Shown: positions 1 through 10,385 of the stretch, piece by piece
Position numbering within the stretch: the first letter of the stretch is position 1
Layout: each line of letters begins with the position of its first letter
Assembly (NCBI GenBank): GCA_032164245.1
Contig: JAVMKO010000001.1
Location: 15,971,603 to 16,035,602, forward strand
Reading direction: 5' to 3'
DNA from: Sternotherus odoratus
Taxonomy: Eukaryota; Chordata; Testudines; Kinosternidae
Length of the DNA: 64,000 nucleotides
Position numbers and translations under genes: made by a program
Notes under the pieces: model-generated
What the model saw: only the letters and a program-made list of their open reading frames with translations
Database searches by the model: none
What the model was told of the DNA's origin: nothing

Positions 1-1495
1 GTCAAGTTATACGTTATACCACTGCATAACAAAATTTGTACCACAGGTTTTGTTAAAAAAACAATTATAGTAGGATTGAAGATACCTTTTGATATTCCTT
101 GATGTTAACCAGGTTGAAAGAAAATATGTGATCCTTTGCTCCAACATATAGTCTACTCCGTTCCTCATCCAAAAGGAAAGTGTGGTAATTGGAACTATTG
201 GCTAGTCCATTGAAAGTGATTACATTGTTGGTTTCCAACATCTCTGCAAGATAAAGTTAAGATTTTTTTTGTTAATTTGATGAAGATCACAGCCTAATGT
301 TCTGTTCCTGTAAAGACTTCGCTTTGAGCATATGTGCAGCCCCACTGACATTATGGGAACAGTTAGGTGCATAAAGGTAAGAATATTTGCAAGTCTGAGC
401 AGGATGAAAGCCTCAGCTCTCTGTTACACAAGCAGTAAACTACAAATGCAATTTTGCACAAGGCCACAATACCACTTAAGGTCCACTGAAATCCTATTTT
501 GAGAATTTATGTGGGGTGTGGGGAATTTTACCCCAGGGAACTAACCTGTAGTGGGCCAAATTTTGTTCTTCTACACTTAATGAGAGTTGAAGGCATATAC
601 CTGAGGATGAATCTGGCCAACTGAGGTAAATTTAATGCAGATGCTAACTCTTCCACCTTATTCTTATGTGTGTGGGCATGTATAAGCCATTTCACACAGG
701 CCATTAAAACAAGGGGGGAAAGAGACAAATGGGCCAAGCTGTTGAGATAAAAGCCACATGTTAAACAAAGTTCTTACTTGTATTACTAATAACATCTGTG
801 ATTGCTGAAATAGGAAGAATGTGAAAAAAAAAGCCAATTAACTTTTTGTCATTTACAAGCTAGCATGCTTACTGCGTTATCCTCAGCAATCAGAATAATA
901 AAATTAGATGGGTCAATTTCACTTATGTTTATTGCCAATTTCATTTTCCAGTTCTCACTCACTTCCACACAGATGTTGTGTTTAACCAAGAGTGAGTTTC
1001 TTCTTGAGTCCAAGTATTCACAGAACCATCTCAGCTACTCCCAGATATAAACACAGACTTCATGAAAGTTGTTGTAAAAATAATTTGCATTAAAACAGAG
1101 ACTGCATTTATATTAGGTTATATAAACATACCTTTCCTTTATTTCTCTCTTTTTATATGTATTTGGCATCCAAAGCTTTTACTCAGTCCTTTCAAGACAT
1201 GTCTACACTAGCAATTCATACTGAAAATAGTTGTAGTACTATGGGCCAAATTCTGCTCTGGGCTGTTTATATGCTAGCATATGCCAGAAACAAGGGGGAA
1301 ATCTTCCATAACAGCTAGGTAGAACTCTAATCTAGTGCTTTAGGCCCTGAATCTAGAAAGCACTGAAATACACACTTAACTTAAAGCATATGAGGAGTCC
1401 CACTGAATCTAGAGGAACTCCTCACATGTTGGTTCACAGCCAAAGATGACAGTTGGGAAAGGGAGTGGAGGGTATGTTGACCTCCCCACTGAGGG
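1..1495. other. intronic sequence, little recognisable
   Basis: No gene is visible. It is AT-rich and, on the SEMA3A model, lies deep in intron 1. Two short scraps of common amniote repeats can be seen: a fragment with the motif GTCTACACTAGCAA near 1199, and a degenerate palindromic repeat at about 1338-1430 (a pair of opposed GAGGAGT / ACTCCTC arms around a CCCACTGAA core). Open frames here are short and have no recognisable motif. Confidence 0.6.
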
Positions 1496-1549
1496 ATGTG
1501 TTGGCTAGCGGGCATACCCAGGCTCCAGATACTTTTACTTGTTTTAAAC

Positions 1550-1892
1550 AGATTAGCTAAGTTCTTCTTCACACTGCGCATAGTCAACCTGTGGAAGTCC
1601 TTGCCTGAGGAGGTTGTGAAGGCTGGGACTATAACAGGGTATAAAAGAGAACTGGATAAATTCATGGAGGTTAAATCCATTGCTGGCTATTAGCCAGGAT
1701 GGTTAAGGAATGGTGTCCCTAGCCTCAGTTTGTCAGAGGAGAGTGATAGATGGCAGGAGAGAGATCACTTGATCATTACCTGTTAGGTTCACTCACTCCG
1801 GGGAACCTGGAATTGGCCACTTTCAGTAGACAAGATACTGGGCTGGATGGACCTTTGGTCTGACCCAGTACGGCCATTCTTACGTTCTTATG
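1550..1892 (+). mobile_element. CR1 LINE 3' end fragment
   Basis: The plus strand encodes the last part of a CR1 reverse transcriptase ORF (motif VNLWKSLPEEVVKAGT at about 1588-1635). It is followed by the typical 3' UTR with GGCTATTAGCCAGGATGG, then CTGGATGGACCTTTGGTCTGACCCAGTA, and the short terminal repeat-like end TTACGTTCTTATG. CR1 elements are non-LTR retrotransposons that usually insert as 5'-truncated copies. This one keeps only about 340 bp and could not move. Family recognition is by memory of reptile CR1 tails; the exact subfamily is not assigned. Confidence 0.88.
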
Positions 1893-4800
1893 TCTCCAGA
1901 ACATGCTACCCAGGATGACTTTCAATGAGGCTGTGATGACCCTGCCTCATAGTGCACCTGTCTGTCTGTCTGAATTCATCCTATCCTGCCTGGACAAGAT
2001 GGCACATGTAATGCATAGGCAGACTATGCTGTGACATATGATTGAAGGCTAGATGTCACCTGTCCCTGTATCTATCAATGTGCTCACATAATCCAAGGCA
2101 AAACCATTTTATGAAAAAATGTGCACCATACTTCTCTTTCTTCCTGTAGTCTATGAAACAAACAAATACATTGATCTAAAACATGAACCATTTGAGGTGT
2201 ACACTTTTGGTTTGATACAAGTTTTTATAGCTTTGCAGGACTGTAGCAGCATCCACTTCTGTAGTAATCTGTAAGCAAAATAATTTTTTAAAAATAAAAG
2301 TAATAAACTTTATAAATGAGCTGAACAAGGTACATTTGAAAATAGATTCCTGCCTAATTTCTGTGTAGTGGAAAGAAATAATATATGTGCATATCCCAGG
2401 AGAACTAAAAACAAAATTAAGAAGGTGTAATACAATATGCATCAAGGCAAACCCTGAAGTCTTCCTTAGATTTTGCTCGATGTTCACTGTTCTTACTCAG
2501 GCAAACTCTCACTGGTATGAAGTGGAGCTTGCATGACTAGGGACTGAGCCAAAAATTAATAAGGAACTTAGGATGGGCACTATACATTTTACCATCCTCT
2601 AGGTTCTTTCTGGAGGCAAAATGAAACATAAAAGTAAGTTATATGATGTTACATTTTAAAAAATCATTCTACCTAAGACTTAACTTCTCAAATTTCTTGT
2701 ACAAGAAGAAATCAAATCTTCCCATGTCAGCCTGATGAAATAATTCTGGATTCTTGTCAAGTTTTAAAATTCAATTGCATTGTCCTCCAGTTCATTTATC
2801 TGCATTTTGTTTGAAACTTTACTAATTCTCCTTTACATTGTAATGACTGATTCAGTTGTTGAATCTCTTTACTGAATGGTGAATGATACAAATGATTGTT
2901 AGCTTAACTTGTCTTAGGACTCTCCTGATTAGAAATGCATTGATGTTATTTTTATCTGATAATTCTCCACATAATATAGCTGTCAAAAGCCTTTATACTT
3001 TTCTCTCTCTCTCACACTTTTTCAGTTTAAATTCCCAAAGGTGTATTTCTGCTCTTGAATACTCGGGTGTAATCAGGAGTAACTTCATTGAACTCCATGG
3101 AGTTACACAAATGTGAACCCAGTGTAAATGAGATGAGAATCCATCATCCACCATCTCTGCTTGGTAGAGAACTAAAATGATGGCATTGCCACTCAGTTCT
3201 AATTATTTCACATCTACTGTTTCTGCTTTGTGCATTACTTTGTTTTCTAATTTAGTGTCTACTGACGGTGTCAAGTTACAACACTGTTATCTGAAGTTCT
3301 CATTAAGGAGAAGTACAGCATAGTCAAGAGCAATTACATCTTCTTTAACACTGCCCTGCAAATGTGAGTCTATTCTGAGCTGAAAGGGTATGCAGAGATA
3401 GTTCATTTTTTCTGCCCATTCAGTTGTTGGCTTCTTTACAGAATAGATAAAGGTGTTAAATGCGATACCACCTACAGTGAAATTCTGCCTCCAGTGAAGT
3501 CAATGGCAATCTTCCAACTGACTTCAATAGAGCTAGTATTTCACCCCTTGGGTCCAATCCAATGCCCATCAAAGTATCCCATTGACTTTAGTTGGCACTG
3601 GATCAGGTTTCTAGGGCTTGATTCTAATCATATTTATACCACTGTAAATCAGAACTCACAATATTGGAGCCACAATATTGCAAATCCTGATGTGAAATCA
3701 GAAACAGCCTTCTATTCACTAGGAACTGACAACTGAGTCTGAGGACATGAAACAAAGTTCAAGTGTCAGTGATTCTCCCTCACTACTGATTTCTAGTAGG
3801 GTGGGATTGAGACAGAGACAGAGAGGCTACAGATTCTCCAAAGTCACATTGGTGTTTTTTTTCAGAACTTGCATTTATTACTTTGGTAAAGAATATAACC
3901 CTGTACTGCTGCCTGTGATATTCTGTAAAGGGCTGCTGAAGAGCAAAGCAATGGGACTTGACCAATCAGTACAAATTAACTGTTCTACCTCCTCAAATTA
4001 ATTAGTTTCCAATTCCTTTTCATCCAACATTTTTTTTTTAATATTCAGCCAGTAGCCCCAGAAGAGATTATGACAGAAGTAGCAATGAAAGGACACATTT
4101 CTGGAAGAGCAAAGACAGCAATCAATTATTTTCACTGTCAGATTGTCATATGGGCTAGGTACCGTGTTGATCAGCTTTAAATAAAACCCTTATTTACAAG
4201 AAAGGTTGAATTAAAATGACAGGGACAACATGATGAATACCTTCACAAACTCAATGTAATTAATACTGATGTCTACGATGCAAGACCCTCATTCGTTATT
4301 TTTTCATATTGAAGGGTGGAAACCTGCTTTGCATATGACCTATGAAGTTTGATATACACACAATAGTAACCTGTTCTTGTAATCATTGGTTGACTTCCTC
4401 TATGCTTTCTCCAATTATTTAATTGAAAAATGGTAAGAGTACTCCACCAGTTGCTGTAGCTTGACAAATTCCCTTTCTTGAGTAATTGCTTGGAGATCAT
4501 TTTCTTCTTTCCGTTTTATATGTCGTCAGCTTGTACTCATTCCTGTCATTTTGATCATGTCTCTGTAAAGCTATAATCACTGTGCTGTGACTTTAATATC
4601 ATCTATAAAAGGTAGATTTATAGCGGATGGAAATACTTCAAATGTAATAAAGACTTTATCACTTTTGGTACTACTATTCCCAACTGACCTTCAACAGGAT
4701 TGATGCAGATGACCAAAGCTAATACTTGGAAATGCACCATACGTTGTAAAAGTTTCTAATGATGATGAGTTTTCACTTTTTTCTCTCACTGAAGCTACAG

Positions 4801-5009
4801 CTACATGGAGTTTGAATTGTTCACGATAGCAGGCCAAATTCTGCTCTCAACTCTGCCACTGCAATCCCCTTTAAGGCAGTGCCCTATGGTATGGTCTCTA
4901 CTCTTATTTTATTTGCTCTTTCTAACATTTCGAATCCCTAAATATTTCCATTTGCTTTAATCTGTCTGTTTTAGATACCATAAAACATTTTAATGGTTTT
5001 CGTTGATTC
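1893..5009. other. intronic sequence with short palindromic repeats
   Basis: No gene is visible. Degenerate copies of short palindromic interspersed repeats occur at about 3030-3125 (GGAGTTACAC type), 3480-3620 (two adjoining units with AGTGAAGTCAATGG and GACTTCAATAG arms, then CCCATTGACTTTAG) and 4828-4880 (GGCCAAATTCTGCTCTCA start). The rest is unremarkable AT-rich DNA. Confidence 0.55.
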
Positions 5010-5015
5010 AATCCA

Positions 5016-5418
5016 GGGGTGAAAAGAGGCCAGGATGGTGTACCGGTAAGAAGCAAATACAAGTCCGTACTCAGCTGAGGTGAAAGTGTTGCCGTGGAAA
5101 TGCTTTAATGTCGTTGCCCCTTTTGTCCCCCCTGGGCTGCCGACGATGAAGTGGGGGATAGGGGGAAGAAGGGACAGTTTCCCAGAAACTGGTGATTTAA
5201 AAGGACCTGGGACTCCTGGCTGCTGCTACTGCAGCAGCAGCTGGAGCCCCGGGCCCTTTTAAATGGACTCTGGAGCCCCTGGTGGCACGTGCCAGGCAGC
5301 CCTGCTAGGCTGGGAGTAGTGACCCCAAGCCACATCCCTTCTGTCTGAGGCCCCACCCCTTCCAGGGGTCTGGAGACGGGCCCCCGTACTAGTGAGTGTT
5401 TCGTATTACTTTCACCCC
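5016..5418. mobile_element. non-autonomous DNA transposon with GGGGTGAAA ends
   Basis: The element begins GGGGTGAAA (5016-5024) and ends TTTCACCCC (5410-5418), a perfect 9-bp terminal inverted repeat. It is flanked by the 6-bp direct repeat AATCCA (5010-5015 and 5419-5424). The GC-rich middle has a hairpin in which TTTAAAAGG (near 5193) faces CCTTTTAAA (near 5255) around a CAG/CTG-rich core. A related block lies at 24950-25335. It has no coding capacity. Superfamily is uncertain; a TSD of 6 bp is compatible with a decayed hAT but does not prove it. Confidence 0.7.
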
Positions 5419-5424
5419 AATCCA

Positions 5425-6937
5425 ATCTATCTTTCACTTGAATCTGAATGCTGGGTTTCTCAAAGCAGCTTGGTAGAACCACTCCCAATACCCCTTTCAA
5501 TATATGTTTATTTTATTTCCTAATGGATTTTCAGTGCAGTCATACATACAGAGATTAAGGATCGGATTCTTCCCTGTGAAGTCAACAGACTTTTTGCATG
5601 GACAAGGAATTCAAGTCTGCTTTATTTTTACTACACTTTCTTTCATTTGAGAATGAAGCAGACAATCACAGATGTAACTAATATGAATGCAGTGGGTCAA
5701 ACCCTGGGGTCCTTACACTAGTCTTAATAATCCACTCTGTTATGCTAACTTTATGCCAGTTTAACTTTACTGTGTTTAGTGGGTTTGCAGAGAAGAAAGT
5801 GTAACAGAGAAGAGACTCAGGCTTTTGGAATCAGTATTTACTCACTCCCACTTCAGACAAACTCTTCTTGGAGATATTGGAAGTTTATCTCAGCAAAAAT
5901 GTAAGATTTAGCCCAACATGCCTTTTAAAGTCTTTACTATAAAGTATCTTCCTGCGTTTTCAACTGTTTACAATCCAGGCCCTATCCAGTTTCTATAGAA
6001 GGTGTTGGAAAGACTCCCCGTCTGCAATGGAAACTGGAGCTGGCCCAAGCCTATTGCGGGTGACTATACAGAGGCATTATAACTTCAGAATCGTGTGTCA
6101 GAACTTGCTTGCTAACCAAATGAGTGGGTTGTTGCTTTCAGAAATTTCCCCACCTCTGTTGTTTTGCCTCAAGTGATATTGTCTCATTGTGTATCTCCTA
6201 GTGATAGATAAAAGATGAATCAACAAGTATTATGGCCATCAGAAGGGCTTTTTTCTGAAATGTTAATGATGCTTCCCACAACACCTTACTAGAACATTTC
6301 CTTCTTGTATCACAAGGCTTTTGTCAGCCACAGGGCGCTGAGTGAGCACTTGCTCACTATGTGCAGGTACTTATTTTGCTCTAACTGATGCATATCTTTC
6401 TTGTTCCATACTTTCTGAGATAGCTCTAAGTCAGACATCACTGTATGTCTGACCATTTGCTTAAAGGAGGCTGTGTAGGGGAAAAAATATGTAAGCTTTC
6501 CTCACCACATCTTCTGTTCAGGGGACAGAGGAAGTATTATAGGGCTCTCCCCACTCACTGCCCATATGCAGAGGACAGTGCAGGCACTATGGAGCCACTC
6601 TCTCTCTCCGCCCGTCACTACTCCCTGCCAATAAATAAGTGGGTGAGAAGAGGGCAGAGACTCACAGACAGTGATCAGAGCCCCTCATAATACACTAAAC
6701 AGCAAAGTTTATCTGGTAAACCAGGTAAACTGCATCCAGCATAAGGCTCCAGTGACGTAATTCTCTCATCTGAAACAAGTAAGAAACCAGACAAGGCATC
6801 GTGACTCACTATCCCTACACCAAACTGCTTCATCTACCTGTCTAGAAGTTGCATCTCAGCTTAGACCCAACGTGGTCAGTGCCCTTTTATTTTGTTCTGA
6901 GAAGCGGAATGACAATTTAATTATTTTTTTTTTAAGA
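5425..6937. other. intronic sequence, nothing recognised
   Basis: No gene, RNA gene or clear transposon is visible. An isolated GTGAAGTCAACAG motif at about 5577 is probably a remnant of the dispersed palindromic repeat. The open frame at 6445-6690 shows no known motif and is probably chance. Confidence 0.5.
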
Positions 6938-7135
6938 TAGAGATATACCTATCTCATAGAGCTGGAAAAACCTTGAAAGGTCATTGAGTCCAGTCCCCTG
7001 CCTATACTAGCAGGACCAAGTACCATCCCCTGACAGATTTTTTGCCCCAGATCCCTAAATGGCCCCTTCAAGGATTGAACTCACAACCCTAGGTTTAGCA
7101 GGCCAATGCCCAAGCCACTGAGCTATCCATCCCCT
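6938..7135 (-). mobile_element. turtle tRNA-derived SINE (Cry I type)
   Basis: On the minus strand the element starts near 7135 with a tRNA-like head. It has an A box (GATAGCTCAGTGG, 7114-7126) and a B-box region (GGTTGTGAGTTCAATCC, 7071-7087). The body reads GGCCATTTAGGGATCTGGGGC, then a tail with TTGAAAGGTTTTTCCAGCTC and the inverted motif AGATAGGTATATCTCT next to an A/T-rich stretch. This layout matches the pol III SINE abundant in cryptodiran turtles, whose tail resembles a CR1-like LINE end. It is the best single marker of the organism group. It is not a tRNA gene, since no cloverleaf 3' half or acceptor pairing follows the B box. Confidence 0.85.
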
Positions 7136-9983
7136 CCTTCCCAATATTAATTCATTGTACTGGATTGCTTAGGTCAAAATCCTCCCAGGGTGTGATTCTG
7201 CCACACTTACTCCTGGTGAGTTGCCCCTTTTAACTTATGTACTTGTGTGACCGAACAAAGGTAGCAGAATCTGGCCTTCAATGGAGAGAATGTATTATAA
7301 GGGAGTGCAATAATTTCCTATACGAAATGTCCCATCAGAAAACAAATTAATTATCAGAACAGCTAAGTGAAAACTTTTGTTGTGATATCACATTCAAACC
7401 ATCACTCCCCATCACAGCTTCTTCAGAACAGGACTCTGTGTTGAGGTTTACTTCAAATCACTTATTCCACTATCCATTAAAAAAAAATCTCATAATTCTC
7501 TGATTAGATTTTGGACATGAATGCTTTGTAAATAATGAAGGTTCAGCGAGACTTGTAGCAGCATTTGTCTTATGGCACATATATCGGACTTTAACAATTA
7601 CCTTTCACTTTCAAGATAAGCTCATCAGAAAAAAGGAAAGAAAAATGGTAATTTCTATGGGAAAATGGTTACACAATGGTGAATCTAATTGGGAATATCA
7701 CCAAGTGATCATTTTTTATTCCAGATGTAACACAAGCCATATTTATACAAGAATAAATCTTTAACAGTGTTATGAAGGCCATATCCATTTTTGTTGCTCT
7801 AAAACCAGAAAACTTTTTCAATCAGTAACTTTGCTTTTTCCTATATTATAAATTAGAGAAGTCTGAAACTGAAGTTTATGGCTTCTTGATGGCAATTCTG
7901 TTGTTGTAATTTGAATGTAACAAATCATTGGGGGGAATTACCTTATCTGTAATCTAAATACAATTGGACCAGCATCTCTTTCACAGCTGGTCAATCAATC
8001 CTAGCTTTCATCCTTTTCTATGACCTTATCATAACAGTCGCCAATCAATGAGTCCCACTGATGTCTACTGGGTCCCACTGATGTCTACTGGAAAAAATCC
8101 CAAACAACATTTGCGTACCTTTGCACTGATATAAACCGTTTGGTTTTCAGAGGTGAAAACTAAAGGAATAATATTTCATTAAAATGTTATCAATTAAAAA
8201 TCTGGACGTACAAAGACACAATATATGACTTTTCTTGGAGTTGTGTTTTAAGGTAAATATTCTAAATGAAACACCCATCATATTCTGGCAAAAAAGATTT
8301 CAATGCCACAAGTATACCTTGACTTAAAACAGACATTCTGTCATTAGGAAGGCTGGTCCAAGTTTTGGTTTCAGTTACATTGGTATGAGCATGGAGTAAC
8401 TCAATATACTGTAGAATTCAATATACCATAGAATGTATGTGTGTGTTTTTTATACTTTGAAACTGAGAGTAGAGTTTGGCCCACTAGTATCCAGTTGTAT
8501 AGCAGTTCTTGAAGTGTTCTCTGTCTTAATAATTGAAAGAGTCACATGATATTTTGAAGACATAAAACATTTAAATGTTTAAAACCAACCTGTTTTCTTT
8601 TATTATGTGTCTATTTGGTCTCTGAAATGAATCCAGATTATCCCTATTGGGCAATCGTTACCTTATAACAACATGAACATTATTAACCTTTGAACTAAAC
8701 ATGATGCTTTTTAAGATACATGAAATATATCTGTAACAATTACCAGTTAGACTTGGCAAGTCTACTATATATTTTACAATGGGTTTCATATATCTTTGAA
8801 ACTCTAAGTCCTCTTACAGAAAATGGAGGCAATGGAAATTCTTTAAACCATATATTTTTGATGACTAAAAAGCATTTAGGAAAATTAGAATATATGCACT
8901 TCACTACCAACCCTCAAATTGTGTATGCAACACAGAGATTCTTCAGTGTCCCCAAAGGAGTAATAGTCAGAGTACATACAATTTCTTCTTTGAAGGGATT
9001 TTTTACAACAGACTTTTGGAGCCAGATTGTTTCCCCCTATCCAGCCCCCTCCCCCTTACATTGCATCGGTGGCACAAAGGGGCCAAGATCTGGCCATACC
9101 TAGCCAGGTGAGAATTCCCTCATTGTGGAGAAATTCCTTCCTGGCATAAAGTCAGCATCACTGGCTCCTAGGCCACCTGTTCTTCTTGCTCCTAATACAG
9201 ATGGCATGAAGGATATCAGAGGGGCAGGAAAGCATATGGAAGGCGTGTGTCTATAGTATACCGAACTCTGTCAATCCCCAGCTTTTAAGGACCATTGCTA
9301 TAGCTCTCAGTGTGCTTTAAACCACACCATGGTCTGAGATGACACAGAAATGGCCAGAGACTCAGTAAGCCATACCAGCTGTCTAACCAAGCTTCCACTC
9401 CAATGTGCCAAATGCTTGTTAGCATAGCAGAGAAACTGGGCCTTTTTCCACTGGGCCTTATTAAAGACTAGGAAGTTGCAGACATGCTTGTAGAATTGAA
9501 GATAAATGTTTTGTATCTTCCTATCCTGGTCTTATTATTTCTAGATTCTGGCAATAAAAAATTGTTTCCTCAAGAAACCTATCAGGAATTAATTAAGAAA
9601 TGAATAGCTATTAAACACACACACACACAAAAAATTAACCTCTTGCCTTATTCTGGAAACCTACAATTAAACCCATTCATCAAGGAAGACAGTTTATCAA
9701 GCCCCATAAGTGACATTGCTGTGAAAGTCAGTTTTCAACAAGGGGAAAAGGTATAAGTTATCAAGAAATGAAAGTGTAGACAGTGTCCACTGGGGAGATC
9801 CTGTTATCTATAACCAGTGTCATTTCAATCTCATGAAATGTCATGCAGCTGAGGCATATACAGGCTTTCCACATCTAATATTAGCATTCACAAACTGATT
9901 TAATTAACATAGCCAGGGAGTCTCCATAGTCATGTTTAGACCTTGTATGCAGTGGATGTGTTTACATAAACTAGACAAAAAGG
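7136..9983. other. intronic sequence with a 20-bp tandem duplication and a repeat-like block
   Basis: No gene is visible. A perfect 20-bp unit is repeated twice in tandem at 8052-8071 and 8072-8091. Between about 9085 and 9375 the sequence (CAGGTGAGAATTCCCTCATTG, then GGCATAAAGTCAGCATCACTGG) looks like a dispersed turtle repeat that I cannot classify. Nothing else stands out. Confidence 0.5.
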
Positions 9984-9991
9984 TTAATGTT
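9984..9991. repeat. target-site duplication, left copy (TTAATGTT)
   Basis: Eight bases identical to 11557-11564, directly abutting the terminal inverted repeat of the 9992-11556 element. An 8-bp duplication is the hallmark of hAT transposition. Confidence 0.92.
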
Positions 9992-10004
9992 TAGGCTGAC
10001 CATA
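9992..10004 (+). repeat. left terminal inverted repeat of the hAT-like element
   Basis: TAGGCTGACCATA, perfectly complementary to 11544-11556. Confidence 0.92.
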
Positions 10005-10068
10005 TTTCCTGGAGACAAAAATGGGACATTGGGATGGCAAAAACGGGACGGGGGGGGGGGTGTCTCAC

Positions 10069-10106
10069 CAGATGAAGTCAGTGCAGTGGCTGCAGAACCT
10101 GGGCTG
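10069..10106 (-). pseudogene. partial second copy of PRKCG exon 1 end plus splice donor
   Basis: The minus strand encodes QPRFCSHCTDFI followed by TG|GTGAGA, with the GT donor at 10068-10067. It repeats the last 38 nt of the fuller copy at 10193-10359 and keeps the ancestral-looking FI and TG of the Trp codon, where the fuller copy has changed to LI and CG. Similarity ends just before the Gln codon. Going upstream on the minus strand there is a G/C-rich, intron-like spacer of about 85 bp with repeated CAGAGCCCCCC-like units, then the donor of the other copy. The duplicate shows that this exon end was copied within the element or captured twice. Confidence 0.75.
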
Positions 10107-10192
10107 AGGGGCACTGAGGGGGTGGTTGGGGGCTCTGGGGGGGGGCTCTGGGGGGGCTCTGGGCAGTCTGTGGGGCTCTAGGGGGGTCTCAC

Positions 10193-10359
10193 CGGATGAG
10201 GTCGGTGCAGTGGCTGCAGAACGTGGGCTGCTTGAACAAGCGCGCGGTGACTTTGTGGCTCTTGACCACATGGATCACCATCTGGCGCAGCGCCCCCTTG
10301 CGGCAGAACAGCGGCTTGACCAGACACTCCAGCTCAGTGGGCGAGGTGACCAGCGCCAT
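10193..10359 (-). pseudogene. PRKCG: captured PRKCG (protein kinase C gamma) first coding exon
   Basis: Minus-strand ATG at 10359 in a good context (GGGGCCATGG) opens 55 codons plus 2 nt without a stop, ending at CG|GTGAGA with the donor GT at 10192-10191. Conventional PKCs start with a pseudosubstrate segment and then the C1A zinc-finger domain. Here [11 protein letters not shown] (residues 16-26) is the pseudosubstrate-like segment. [15 protein letters not shown] and the H-X12-C-X2-C zinc ligands of the first C1A half follow. PLFCRKG and KSHK distinguish the gamma paralogue from alpha and beta, which have RFARKG and a different residue before HK. In the usual gene the exon also stops at the Trp codon of this motif. 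Likely decay changes include Lys to Met in the pseudosubstrate segment, several Phe losses, and Trp to Arg at the splice junction. The rest of the kinase is absent, so it cannot encode a kinase. Reading on past the donor gives CGG TGA, an immediate stop. Confidence 0.85.
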
Positions 10360-10385
10360 GGCCCCACCTGGGCCCCCCAGCGCCA

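Noticed and set aside
3747..4001. Opposed 60-84-codon frames as a small gene
   Set aside because: No conserved motif, no start context or splice sites, and AT-rich intronic setting.
7070..7135. A tRNA gene
   Set aside because: A and B boxes are present, but the cloverleaf and acceptor stem are not, and the sequence continues into a SINE body and tail.
8720..9103. 127-codon plus-strand open frame
   Set aside because: No domain is recognisable, and its end runs into a repeat-like block. Chance is likely.
10193..10359. A processed PRKCG retropseudogene
   Set aside because: The match stops at the exon 1 boundary and goes into GTGAGA, and the segment lies within TIRs with a hAT-type TSD. There is no poly(A) or downstream exon.
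10193..10359. PRKCA or PRKCB as the captured gene
   Set aside because: PLFCRKG and KSHK favour gamma; alpha and beta have RFARKG and a different residue before HK.
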